Under the pieces are notes generated by a model, which ran no database searches, was not told where the DNA came from, and saw nothing but the letters and a program-made list of their open reading frames with translations. Below, piece after piece: positions 9,051 to 16,161 of a stretch of DNA of 39,630 bases (positions are counted from its first letter, which is position 1; every line of letters begins with the position of its first letter). The stretch lies in contig JARFRH010000182.1 in the NCBI GenBank assembly GCA_029287355.1, positions 1-39,630 of the forward strand. The letters run 5' to 3'. A program made the translations under genes and the position numbers. Origin of the DNA: Maribacter sp. (GTDB taxonomy: Bacteria > Bacteroidota > Bacteroidia > Flavobacteriales > Flavobacteriaceae).

Positions 9051-9132
9051 AATGGTATTTATAACTAGCTTTGAATGTAGCTTTTTTAGATTTCCAATGC
9101 AATTTTAAACTTAGTTGAAAACAACTTTTTCT

Positions 9133-9579
9133 ATGAACTATAAGTATCGTCTAATTATAATCTTATTCATAATAGCAACTTTAAACTGCCCGGCCCAAGA
9201 TGCTAAGAAAGAAGTCCTTAAAGTCGTTAATGATTTTTTCCATACCATGGAAACCAAAGACTCCGTCGCGTTCAACAATTTGTTTTTAAAGAACGCCTAC
9301 GCCTATTCCGTAAGACAGCAAAACGATTCTGCTCTTGTCCGAAGTTCGATTTTAAAAGCTAGCACTTCAAAGAATACGTGGAAAGAACAACTTCGCGAAG
9401 AAGAAATCACTATTCATATCAACAACAATGTTGCCGCTGTCTGGGCCCCTTATGATTTCTGGATAAACGAAGAACCCTCGCATTGTGGTTATGAGGTTTT
9501 TACGCTACTCAAAAAAGATTCCGGCTGGAAAATAGCCTCCCTTACCTACTCCGTAGAACAAGGTATATGCAACCAATAA
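9133..9579 (+). CDS. Small exported SnoaL/NTF2-like protein
   Basis: 148 residues from the ATG at 9133. A TTG 18 nt upstream would add MKTTFS but is not needed, since MNYKYRLIIILFIIATLNCPAQ is already a full signal peptide (it could also be read as a lipobox at TLNC). The mature part has the NTF2-like pattern: a helix VLKVVNDFFHTMETKDSVAF, then strands ending in AAVWAPYDFWINEEPSHCGY and GWKIASLTYSVE. This is a scaffold of ketosteroid-isomerase/SnoaL-like proteins used for many purposes, and no catalytic residue can be assigned. It lies 35 nt upstream of the GT-C-like gene on the same strand and starts 82 nt from the divergent paraoxonase gene, so the two may share a promoter region. Confidence 0.7.
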   Translation: MNYKYRLIIILFIIATLNCPAQDAKKEVLKVVNDFFHTMETKDSVAFNNLFLKNAYAYSVRQQNDSALVRSSILKASTSKNTWKEQLREEEITIHINNNVAAVWAPYDFWINEEPSHCGYEVFTLLKKDSGWKIASLTYSVEQGICNQ

Positions 9580-9614
9580 TTTTCGTTTCTTCGTAATATC
9601 GCTATTCAACCAAA

Positions 9615-10958
9615 ATGCCAAACCGCCTCATCACTTATTGGAAACTACACAAAGTAGCCATTTTGCTGGCATTACTGAGTTTGGCCTTCTATTCTACTTT
9701 CGCCTATCATTTAGAGCGAACAGATTTTGTAAAACTGCTCACTCTTTTTTCAGCGCTGTTTTTTTTATGCTTCAAGCTCATACAATTTGAAAAATGGAAT
9801 TTTAAATTCTTACTGAGCATAGGTATTCTTTTCCGTTTGATTTTTCTTATCGCAGAACCCAACCTCTCCCAAGATTTCTATCGTTTTATTTGGGATGGGG
9901 GTTTGGTCAAAGACTTTATCAACCCCTATTTGAACCTTCCGGATACCTTGATTGAACAATCTAATTTGGTGATTGCAAATGCCCAAGAACTCTATGTAGG
10001 CATGGGAAGTTTAAGTGCAAGACATTACAGTAATTACCCCCCGCTAAATCAACTCATTTTTGCACTGGCCTCTTTATTTGGCGGTAAAACGATTTTAGGT
10101 TCCATCGTTGCCATGCGTAGCATCATCATTTTCGCGGATGTTGGCATCTTTTATTTTGGGCGTAAGCTATTAAAGAATATCAATCAGTCACCGCACTTGA
10201 TTTTCTGGTATTTTTTAAATCCCTTGGTGATTATTGAATTGACGGGTAATCTCCATTTCGAAGGGGTCATGCTTTTCTTTTTTGTCTGGGCCTTGTACCT
10301 GCTATCAATTCATAAATGGCAATGGGCTGCAGTGGTTTATGCCTGCTCCATTTCGGTAAAGCTGGTGCCCTTATTGTTTCTACCCCTTTTCCTAAAGCAT
10401 TTTAACCTCAAGAAAAGCATTTCCTTTTACACTATTATCGGAGCCACTTCACTACTACTATTCGCGCCTTTTTATTCTTCGGAATTCATATCCAATTATT
10501 CCCAGACCATCGGCCTTTGGTTTTCCAAATTTGAATTCAATGCGGGACTTTGGAATGGCATCAAACATATTGGAATTCATTTGGATGTCAAACCTTGGGA
10601 ATTGATAAAGACCTATGGTAAGATAACTCCGGTATTAACCATCATTCTGGTCCTTCTTTTTACATTTCTTCGGAAAAATCAAAAACTTTCGGTGCTCATC
10701 ACTTCTATGCTTGGTATATTGACCTTGTATTTCTTTATGACCGCAACCGTGCATCCGTGGTATATCATCTTCTTGGTGCTTCTGACAATTTTCTCAAAAT
10801 ACCGCTATGCAATTGTGTGGTCGGCAGCTATTGTTCTGAGCTATTATGCCTATTCTTTGGCAGACTTCAAGGAAAACCTTTGGTTGCTTGCGCTTGAGTA
10901 TATCACAGTATATGCCTTTTTAATCTATGAATTAATTGCATATCGTAACAAAACATGA
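9615..10958 (+). CDS. Multi-pass GT-C-like glycosyltransferase (mannosyltransferase candidate)
   Basis: 447 residues, strongly hydrophobic, with about ten to twelve transmembrane helices. The first large loop holds LSQDFYRFIWDGG near residue 95, the acidic motif in the place where GT-C enzymes have their catalytic Asp, followed by INPY and by HYSNYPPLNQL, a pattern seen in PIG-M/ALG-like and bacterial GT87-like mannosyltransferases that use polyprenyl-phosphate sugars. The DPM1-like synthase at 5801-6511 could supply such a donor. This is inference from gene proximity; the acceptor could be a glycolipid or a protein glycan. Confidence 0.7.
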   Translation: MPNRLITYWKLHKVAILLALLSLAFYSTFAYHLERTDFVKLLTLFSALFFLCFKLIQFEKWNFKFLLSIGILFRLIFLIAEPNLSQDFYRFIWDGGLVKDFINPYLNLPDTLIEQSNLVIANAQELYVGMGSLSARHYSNYPPLNQLIFALASLFGGKTILGSIVAMRSIIIFADVGIFYFGRKLLKNINQSPHLIFWYFLNPLVIIELTGNLHFEGVMLFFFVWALYLLSIHKWQWAAVVYACSISVKLVPLLFLPLFLKHFNLKKSISFYTIIGATSLLLFAPFYSSEFISNYSQTIGLWFSKFEFNAGLWNGIKHIGIHLDVKPWELIKTYGKITPVLTIILVLLFTFLRKNQKLSVLITSMLGILTLYFFMTATVHPWYIIFLVLLTIFSKYRYAIVWSAAIVLSYYAYSLADFKENLWLLALEYITVYAFLIYELIAYRNKT

Positions 10959-11022
10959 AGTTTTTGTAAAAAAATCAGGCTGTTCTAGGTTAGTTCCAGA
11001 TAATTTGTACATTTACTCTGTA

Positions 11023-11106
11023 ATGAACGAGCAAAATAACATATTTACTTCCATGAGCAGCATTGCTCCAGTACGTCCATTCGCACCCCGTCGTCGTCGC
11101 CCGTAG
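11023..11106 (+). CDS. Arginine-rich leader peptide of the arg/pro operon (putative attenuator)
   Basis: A 27-codon ORF, ATG 11023 to TAG 11104-11106, beginning MNEQNN and ending FAPRRRRP-stop; an internal ATG at 11053 would give a 17-residue version. The four consecutive Arg codons (CGT CGT CGT CGC, 11089-11100) sit one codon before the stop, and a fifth Arg (CGT) is at 11074. The ORF stands 87 nt upstream of the first gene of an arginine operon. Codons CGT and CGC are read by one isoacceptor, so slow charging would stall ribosomes here. This is the classical layout of a transcription-attenuation leader. It is too short for ordinary gene callers. No homologue can be checked from here. Confidence 0.75.
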   Translation: MNEQNNIFTSMSSIAPVRPFAPRRRRP

Positions 11107-11146
11107 GGGTACTATACATTTCATGGAAATAGGTGAGTCCATTTCC
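11070..11146 (+). promoter_or_regulatory. Competing RNA hairpins in the arg-operon leader
   Basis: Complementary segments around the leader stop can form exclusive pairs. AGTAC (11070-11074) pairs with GTACT (11109-11113), and ACCCC (11085-11089) pairs with GGGGT (11106-11110), enclosing the Arg codons. Downstream, ATTTC-ATG-GAAAT (11118-11130) competes with GGAAAT (11125-11130) / ATTTCC (11141-11146). A ribosome stalled on the Arg run would block the ACCCC strand. I see no GC-rich hairpin with a long T-run before 11194 (only AATTTTT near 11170), so a Rho-dependent or translational mechanism is as likely as an intrinsic terminator. Stems are short and not folded computationally. Confidence 0.4.
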
Positions 11147-11193
11147 GCAAAAACCGTAAAATCATTTCGTAATTTTTCTAAAACACCACAGCA

Positions 11194-11808
11194 ATGGATA
11201 TTGTTGTCGCGAATCAATCACATTTTAAATACGCCCAGATCATCTGCGATACGATTGCCGATTCGGCAAAAGTTCGAGGTACGGGTATTGCCAAGCGTAC
11301 TCCGGAGTACATCCTTAAAAAACTCGAAAACGGCAACGGTGTCATCGCTTTGGACGGAGACACTTTTGCAGGTTTCTGTTATATCGAAGTATGGGGCCAT
11401 GAGAAATATGTAGCGAATTCGGGGCTCATCGTACACCCAGATTACAGAGCGCAAGGCCTTGCAAAGAGAATCAAACAAAAAATTTTTAAGCTATCCACCG
11501 AAAAATTTCCAGATGCCAAAATATTCGGTATCACTACGGGATTGGCCGTGATGAAAATCAACTATGAGTTGGGGTATAAACCAGTGACATTTTCAGAACT
11601 TACTGATGACCCAGAATTCTGGAAAGGCTGCCAGACGTGCAAAAACTTCGATGTACTTACCCGAACTGAACAAAAAATGTGCCTCTGTACCGGAATGTTA
11701 TACGACGCTACAACCAAAACAAAAAAAGAGAAAAAGGTGAATGGAAAAGCCTTTAAGAGATTGAAAAGTATCAAGGAAAGTTTATTCCTCAAAAAGAAAA
11801 CAAAATGA
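11194..11808 (+). CDS. GNAT N-acyltransferase, probable first enzyme of arginine synthesis (ArgA-like)
   Basis: 204 residues. The acyl-CoA binding motif A is VHPDYRAQGLAKRIK near residues 83-97 (R-x-x-G-x-A), with the remaining GNAT strands around it. Its place as the first gene of the arg operon, with ATGA overlap to argG, argues that it N-acylates glutamate. With the Ser-type transcarbamylase later in the operon, the acyl group may be succinyl. After the GNAT core there is an unusual cysteine cluster, CQTC, 13 residues, then CLC (near residues 149-166), which could bind zinc, followed by a Lys-rich tail (TKTKKEKKVNGKAFKRLK). It is far shorter than E. coli ArgA (443 aa) and lacks the kinase-like domain that mediates arginine feedback. 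Confidence 0.75.
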   Translation: MDIVVANQSHFKYAQIICDTIADSAKVRGTGIAKRTPEYILKKLENGNGVIALDGDTFAGFCYIEVWGHEKYVANSGLIVHPDYRAQGLAKRIKQKIFKLSTEKFPDAKIFGITTGLAVMKINYELGYKPVTFSELTDDPEFWKGCQTCKNFDVLTRTEQKMCLCTGMLYDATTKTKKEKKVNGKAFKRLKSIKESLFLKKKTK

Positions 11809-12995
11809 AAAAACTAGTTCTAGCATACAGTGGCGGATTAGACACCAGCTACTGCGCCAAATATTTATCTCAAGAACAAGGCTTTGATGTGCACGCAGTA
11901 AGCGTCAATACTGGTGGGTTCTCTAGAGAAGAAATCGCAACAATTGAAGAAAAAGCGTTGAAGTTAGGAGCTAGCACATATACATCCATCGATGCCGTTC
12001 AGACTTTTTATGAAAAAGTGGTCAAGTACCTCATCTTCGGTAACGTGCTAAAAAACAATACTTATCCCCTTTCGGTGAGTGCGGAACGAATTGTACAAGC
12101 GATCGAAATCGTAAACCACGCAAAAAAAATAGGAGCAAATTATATTGCACATGGTAGTACAGGAGCGGGTAATGACCAAGTGAGATTTGATATGATTTTT
12201 CAAATCATAGCCCCTGAAATCGAAATCATCACGCCTATTAGAGATAACAGCTTATCCCGTGAGGCGGAGATTGAATATCTAAAAGCAAACGGTGTAGACT
12301 ACGCTTGGGAAAAAGCGAAGTATTCTATCAACAAGGGACTTTGGGGAACTTCTGTTGGTGGTGAAGAAACGCTCACTTCGGAAAAGCCCTTGCCAGATTC
12401 CGCCTACCCAAGCCAGTTACAAGAAAAAGAACCTTCTGAAGTAAAGCTAACTTTTGAAAAAGGAGAGTTAGTCGCCATTGATGGTCTAAAGGATAATTCA
12501 GTCGCAAATATTGAAAAGTTAGAGGCTATGGCTTCAAAATATGCTATCGGCAGAGATATTCATGTGGGTGATACCATCATCGGTATTAAAGGAAGAGTCG
12601 GTTTTGAAGCCCCTGCATCCTTGATCATTATAAAAGCACACCATTTATTAGAGAAACATACGCTAACCAAATGGCAGCAATATCAAAAAGAACAACAGGG
12701 TAATTTCTACGGCATGCTCTTACATGAAGGGAATTATTTGGATGCGGTCATGCGGAATATTGAAGCTTTCTTAACGGATACACAAAAGACGGTTTCAGGA
12801 GATGTATTTGTGGGATTGTATCCCTTTCAATTTAGATTACATGGAATTTCCTCAAAACATGATTTGATGAATGCATCTTTCGGAAGTTATGGTGAAATGA
12901 ATAAAGGCTGGTCGGCAGATGATGCCAAAGGCTTTATCAAAATACTTTCTAATTCAGGAAAAATATACAACCATGTAAATCAAAAGGATGATTAA
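11805..12995 (+). CDS. argG: Argininosuccinate synthase
   Basis: 396 residues, the usual family length. The ATP pyrophosphatase P-loop LAYSGGLDTSYCAKYL is at residues 4-19, HGSTGAGNDQVRF near residue 118 is the citrulline/aspartate-binding motif, and the C-terminal region includes GDVFVGLYPFQFRLHG. The enzyme joins citrulline and aspartate using ATP to give argininosuccinate. ATG overlaps the GNAT stop (ATGA), and the 3' end overlaps argC by 8 nt, so it is translationally coupled on both sides. Arg codons are mixed AGA/CGA/CGT, unlike the all-CGT/CGC set in the leader peptide. Confidence 0.97.
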   Translation: MKKLVLAYSGGLDTSYCAKYLSQEQGFDVHAVSVNTGGFSREEIATIEEKALKLGASTYTSIDAVQTFYEKVVKYLIFGNVLKNNTYPLSVSAERIVQAIEIVNHAKKIGANYIAHGSTGAGNDQVRFDMIFQIIAPEIEIITPIRDNSLSREAEIEYLKANGVDYAWEKAKYSINKGLWGTSVGGEETLTSEKPLPDSAYPSQLQEKEPSEVKLTFEKGELVAIDGLKDNSVANIEKLEAMASKYAIGRDIHVGDTIIGIKGRVGFEAPASLIIIKAHHLLEKHTLTKWQQYQKEQQGNFYGMLLHEGNYLDAVMRNIEAFLTDTQKTVSGDVFVGLYPFQFRLHGISSKHDLMNASFGSYGEMNKGWSADDAKGFIKILSNSGKIYNHVNQKDD

Positions 12996-13962
12996 GGCAG
13001 GCATCATTGGGGGCTCGGGATATACTGGCGGTGAGCTAATCCGAATACTAATAAACCACCCTGAAGTGGAAATTGATTTTGTGTATAGTACAACACGAGC
13101 AGGAAAAGCCGTTTCTTCGGCTCATGCTGATTTATTGGGTACTACAAATTTGAACTTTGTTGGAAATATCAATCCCGAAATCGACCTGGTATTTTTGTGT
13201 TTAGGACATGGGAATTCTACAAAATTTTTGGACGAAAATCAGTTTTCCAAGAATACGAAAATCATTGATTTAAGCACCGACTTTAGATTACAAGTCGACT
13301 CCAATTTCGGTGGAAAGGAATTTATTTACGGCTTGCCAGAATTGAATACATCAGAAATTCGAGAAGCACGGTATATTGCTAATCCCGGCTGTTTTGCTAC
13401 CGCTATTCAATTAGCTCTGTTACCCTTAGCAAATGCAGGATTATTACAAAACGAGGTTCATATCAATGCCGTTACGGGAAGTACTGGAGCAGGTGTAAGT
13501 CCGTCTGGAACGACCCACTTCAGCTGGCGAAACAATAATGCTAGCTGGTACAAACCTTTTACCCATCAACATTTAGGAGAAATAAATGAAAGCCTGAAAT
13601 CAATGCAAAAAGATTCGGGAGAATTATTCTTCCTTCCCAACAGAGGGAATTTCACAAGAGGAATCTTAGCAACATCCTATACCAAATTCGAAGGAAGTGA
13701 AAAAGAAGTCGTTCAATTGTACAGAGATTTTTATGATGAAGCCGAATTCACTCAAATTTCGGAAGAGCCCATCCATCTAAAACAAGTCGTGAATACAAAC
13801 CAATGTCACATCCATTTGCATAAACATGATGACACTTTACTCATCACATCAGCTATTGATAATCTCCTAAAAGGTGCTTCAGGACAAGCCGTGCAGAATA
13901 TGAACTTGATGTTCGGTTTTGAAGAAGGTAAAGGCTTACACTTGAAGGCAGGGGTATTTTGA
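12988..13962 (+). CDS. argC: N-acetyl(succinyl)-gamma-glutamyl-phosphate reductase
   Basis: 324 residues. The NADP Rossmann motif IIGGSGYTGGELIRIL is at residues 6-21, and the active-site cysteine is Cys135 in IANPGCFATAIQLALL. HFSWRNNNASWYKPFTHQH and FFLPNRGNFTRGI follow in the catalytic domain. It reduces the acyl-glutamyl phosphate made by ArgB to the semialdehyde used by ArgD. Its start lies inside argG (8 nt overlap). It is followed by 154 nt of repeat-bearing DNA before proC, the first of two real gaps in the operon. Confidence 0.96.
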   Translation: MIKAGIIGGSGYTGGELIRILINHPEVEIDFVYSTTRAGKAVSSAHADLLGTTNLNFVGNINPEIDLVFLCLGHGNSTKFLDENQFSKNTKIIDLSTDFRLQVDSNFGGKEFIYGLPELNTSEIREARYIANPGCFATAIQLALLPLANAGLLQNEVHINAVTGSTGAGVSPSGTTHFSWRNNNASWYKPFTHQHLGEINESLKSMQKDSGELFFLPNRGNFTRGILATSYTKFEGSEKEVVQLYRDFYDEAEFTQISEEPIHLKQVVNTNQCHIHLHKHDDTLLITSAIDNLLKGASGQAVQNMNLMFGFEEGKGLHLKAGVF

Positions 13963-13987
13963 GCCTAAGAAGTTTAATGGAGTGATT

Positions 13988-14003
13988 GTCCCCTGAAGGG
14001 GAC
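13988..14003 (+). repeat. Perfect GTCCCC/GGGGAC hairpin downstream of argC
   Basis: GTCCCC-TGAA-GGGGAC is a perfect 6-bp stem with a 4-nt loop. There is no T-run, so it is not a convincing terminator. A similar CCCCT/AGGGG hairpin occurs at 36956-36971, again within about 80 nt of a copy of the 38-nt repeat. It may be an RNA-stabilising or processing element between argC and proC. Confidence 0.5.
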
Positions 14004-14056
14004 CCAAGAGTTGTTCTTACGCAATGTTGGATCACAAGTAAAAGTTTAAATAGAAA

Positions 14057-14094
14057 GATTCGCGACCCTACCTGTCGGCAGGCGGGTTCGCTGG
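14057..14094 (+). repeat. 38-nt dispersed palindromic repeat (copy B), argC-proC gap
   Basis: Begins GATTCGCGACCC and ends GGGTTCGCTGG, with CCTGTCGGCAGG at the centre (near-perfect inverted repeat CCTG/CAGG). It has the same length as, and aligns without gaps to, copy A (3582-3619) and copy C (36841-36878 on the minus strand). It is intergenic, 23 nt before the proC start. Confidence 0.7.
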
Positions 14095-14116
14095 AAAGAA
14101 AATAAAAAAGCCAACA

Positions 14117-14911
14117 ATGAAAATAGCCATCATAGGAGCAGGAAATTTAGGATTGTCCATAGCCAAAGGGGTACTTCACAGCAACGGTGCCACCAGCATG
14201 TATATGACCAAAAGGAACGTGGAAAGCATCAAAGAGTTTGAAAGCTACGGGAACGTATTGGTCACCTCAAATAATCGAGAAGCCGTTCAAAATTCCGATA
14301 TTCTAATTTTTGCAGTTCAGCCAGGGCATTTTGCGCAGATTTTAGAAGACATCAAAGATCTTTTGACCAAAAAACATGTCGTCATTTCAACGATTACGGG
14401 TTTTAGCATCGACAAAATAGAGGCGATCATCAGTGCAGAACAGCATATTATTCGAAGTATGCCCAATACCGCAATTTCCGTGGGTAAATCCATGACTTGC
14501 CTTTGTGCAAATGAAAAAGGGAAAAGTCGTATCGATTTGGCCAAAGCTATTTTCAATCGTATGGGGCATTCAATGGAAATTCCGGAAGAGCAAATGCAGG
14601 CGGCAACAGTAATCTGTGCTAGTGGAATCGCGTTCTGGATGCGCTTAATACGCGCCACTACCCAAGGCGCAATTCAATTGGGTTTTGACGCCAAAGAAGC
14701 ACAGGAATTGGCCATGCACACCTGCAACGGAGCGGCAAGTCTGTTAATAGAATCAGGCAATCATCCAGAAGAAGAAATTGACAGAGTTACCACCCCAATG
14801 GGTTGCACGATTAAGGGTTTAAACGAAATGGAACACCAAGGACTTAGCTCCTCCTTAATTCGAGGCATAGCAGCCTCATTTGATAAAATAACGGAGTTCA
14901 AAACAAATTAA
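14117..14911 (+). CDS. proC: Pyrroline-5-carboxylate reductase
   Basis: 264 residues, normal length. The N-terminal Rossmann motif IAIIGAGNLGLSIAKG binds NAD(P)H, ILIFAVQPGHF is the typical second motif, RSMPNTAISVGKSMTCL near residue 115 and GSG-like ICASGIAFW follow, and the C-terminal helical domain has TTPMGCTIKGLNEMEHQG, the substrate-binding TxPGGxT segment (here TPMGCT). It makes proline from pyrroline-5-carboxylate, the last step of the route started by ProB and ProA in the same operon. It also receives P5C from ornithine breakdown in some bacteria. The gene is flanked on both sides by repeat-bearing gaps, as if it were a separately inserted cassette. Confidence 0.95.
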   Translation: MKIAIIGAGNLGLSIAKGVLHSNGATSMYMTKRNVESIKEFESYGNVLVTSNNREAVQNSDILIFAVQPGHFAQILEDIKDLLTKKHVVISTITGFSIDKIEAIISAEQHIIRSMPNTAISVGKSMTCLCANEKGKSRIDLAKAIFNRMGHSMEIPEEQMQAATVICASGIAFWMRLIRATTQGAIQLGFDAKEAQELAMHTCNGAASLLIESGNHPEEEIDRVTTPMGCTIKGLNEMEHQGLSSSLIRGIAASFDKITEFKTN

Positions 14912-15036
14912 TACTGTCACATCGTGCGGAGTCGAGATACATTTTACCAAAAGGCCCGAACTAGACTAAGCCCGAACTGACTGACGTTAAAGAAAGATTC
15001 CCGCTTCCAAGGGAATGACATTAAAAGAAACAATAG
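14912..15036 (+). repeat. Repeat-bearing gap between proC and argD
   Basis: Starts ACTGTCACATCGTGCGGAGTC, which resembles the first unit of the composite repeat at 3544-3564 (ACTGTCTGAACAAGCGAAGTC). At 14996-15020 lies GATTCCCGC-TTCCAA-GGGAATGACA, an imperfect inverted repeat (GATTCCC/GGGAATG) whose first bases match the start of the 38-nt elements. No ORF of interest was seen. Flavobacterial intergenic repeats of this GATTCCCGC...GGGAATGACA kind are familiar from other genomes (from memory, not searched). Confidence 0.5.
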
Positions 15037-16161
15037 ATGAATTTATTTGATGTATACCCGCTATACGATGTAACACCGGTCTCCGCAAAGGGAATTGTAG
15101 TGATTGATGACAAAGACCAAGAATATCTTGATTTTTATGGAGGTCACGCAGTAATTTCCATTGGACATTCGCATCCGCATTATGTGAAGCGATTAAAAGA
15201 CCAATTAGATAAAATGGGTTTTTACAGCAACGCAGTTCAAAATCCGTTGCAAGTAGAATTGGCTACAAAATTAGGACAACTTTCCGATTGCGAAGATTAC
15301 AACCTCTTTCTATGTAATTCAGGTGCTGAAGCCAATGAAAATGCTTTGAAAATGGCCTCATTCCATACCGGAAAAACAAGAATAATCGCTTTCAAAAATG
15401 GGTTTCACGGCAGAACCTCCGCGGCAGTTGCCGCCACGGATAATGAAAAGATAAACGCGCCTTTAAACAAGCAACAAAAGGTAACCATTTTACCTTTGAA
15501 CGATATCGATGGTTTTACAAATGAAATAATAAAGGGAGATGTATGTGGGGTGATTCTGGAAGCCATTCAAGGTGTCGGAGGCTTGGATGAACCAACCAAT
15601 GAGTTCTATCAAAAAATCGCACTGCTGTGCAAAGAAAACAATGCAGTTCTGATTGCGGATGAAGTACAATCAGGTTTCGGACGTAGCGGTAAGTTTTTCG
15701 GATTCCAACATCACGATATCCAACCTGATATAATAAGCATCGCCAAAGGAATGGGCAATGGCTTTCCCGTAGGTGGAATTTTAATCCATGAAAGTATCAA
15801 AGCTTCCTACGGACTCTTAGGAACTACTTTTGGAGGCAACCATTTGGCCTGTGTCGCAACCTTATCGGTTTTAGAAGTCTTAGAAGAGGAAAATCTGATT
15901 GAGAATGCATCGCAATTAGGAATTTACTTTAATGAAAAGGCTGCCGAAATTCCGGATGTAAAAAGAGTAAAAGGCAAAGGACTAATGCTTGGCCTAGAAT
16001 TCGATTTTGAGGTTGCGGAATTACGCAAAAAGCTGATTTACGACCAGCATATGTTCACTGGTGGCGCAAAGGACAAGCATGTGCTTAGAATTCTACCTGC
16101 ACTGAACATTACCAAAGATCATCTTGATATTTTTTTCAAGGCCCTAAAAGCTGAACTATAG
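15037..16161 (+). CDS. argD: Acylornithine aminotransferase (class-III PLP aminotransferase)
   Basis: 374 residues, slightly short for the family (about 400). PLP-binding motifs are LFLCNSGAEANENALKMA (residues 90-107), FKNGFHGRTSAAVAAT, LIADEVQSGFGRSGKFF (near 205-221), and SIAKGMGNGFPVGG with the Schiff-base lysine at Lys237. It converts the acyl-glutamate semialdehyde to acylornithine. Its TAG overlaps the GTG of proA by one base (16161). Annotation pipelines may call this a generic aspartate aminotransferase-family protein; the operon makes ArgD the clear choice. Confidence 0.93.
   Translation: MNLFDVYPLYDVTPVSAKGIVVIDDKDQEYLDFYGGHAVISIGHSHPHYVKRLKDQLDKMGFYSNAVQNPLQVELATKLGQLSDCEDYNLFLCNSGAEANENALKMASFHTGKTRIIAFKNGFHGRTSAAVAATDNEKINAPLNKQQKVTILPLNDIDGFTNEIIKGDVCGVILEAIQGVGGLDEPTNEFYQKIALLCKENNAVLIADEVQSGFGRSGKFFGFQHHDIQPDIISIAKGMGNGFPVGGILIHESIKASYGLLGTTFGGNHLACVATLSVLEVLEEENLIENASQLGIYFNEKAAEIPDVKRVKGKGLMLGLEFDFEVAELRKKLIYDQHMFTGGAKDKHVLRILPALNITKDHLDIFFKALKAEL

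Noticed and set aside
10961-11007. Bacteroidetes-type promoter (TTTTTG ... TAATTTG) for the arg leader
   Set aside because: The -7-like TAATTTG at 11001 is one base short of TAnnTTTG, and the TTTTTG lies about 34 nt upstream, too far for the usual spacing of about 19-23 nt.
11063-11413. 116-residue plus-strand frame covering the arg leader and the start of the GNAT gene
   Set aside because: It has no recognisable domain and overlaps the GNAT coding frame, which has a clear acyltransferase motif. It is a shadow frame.
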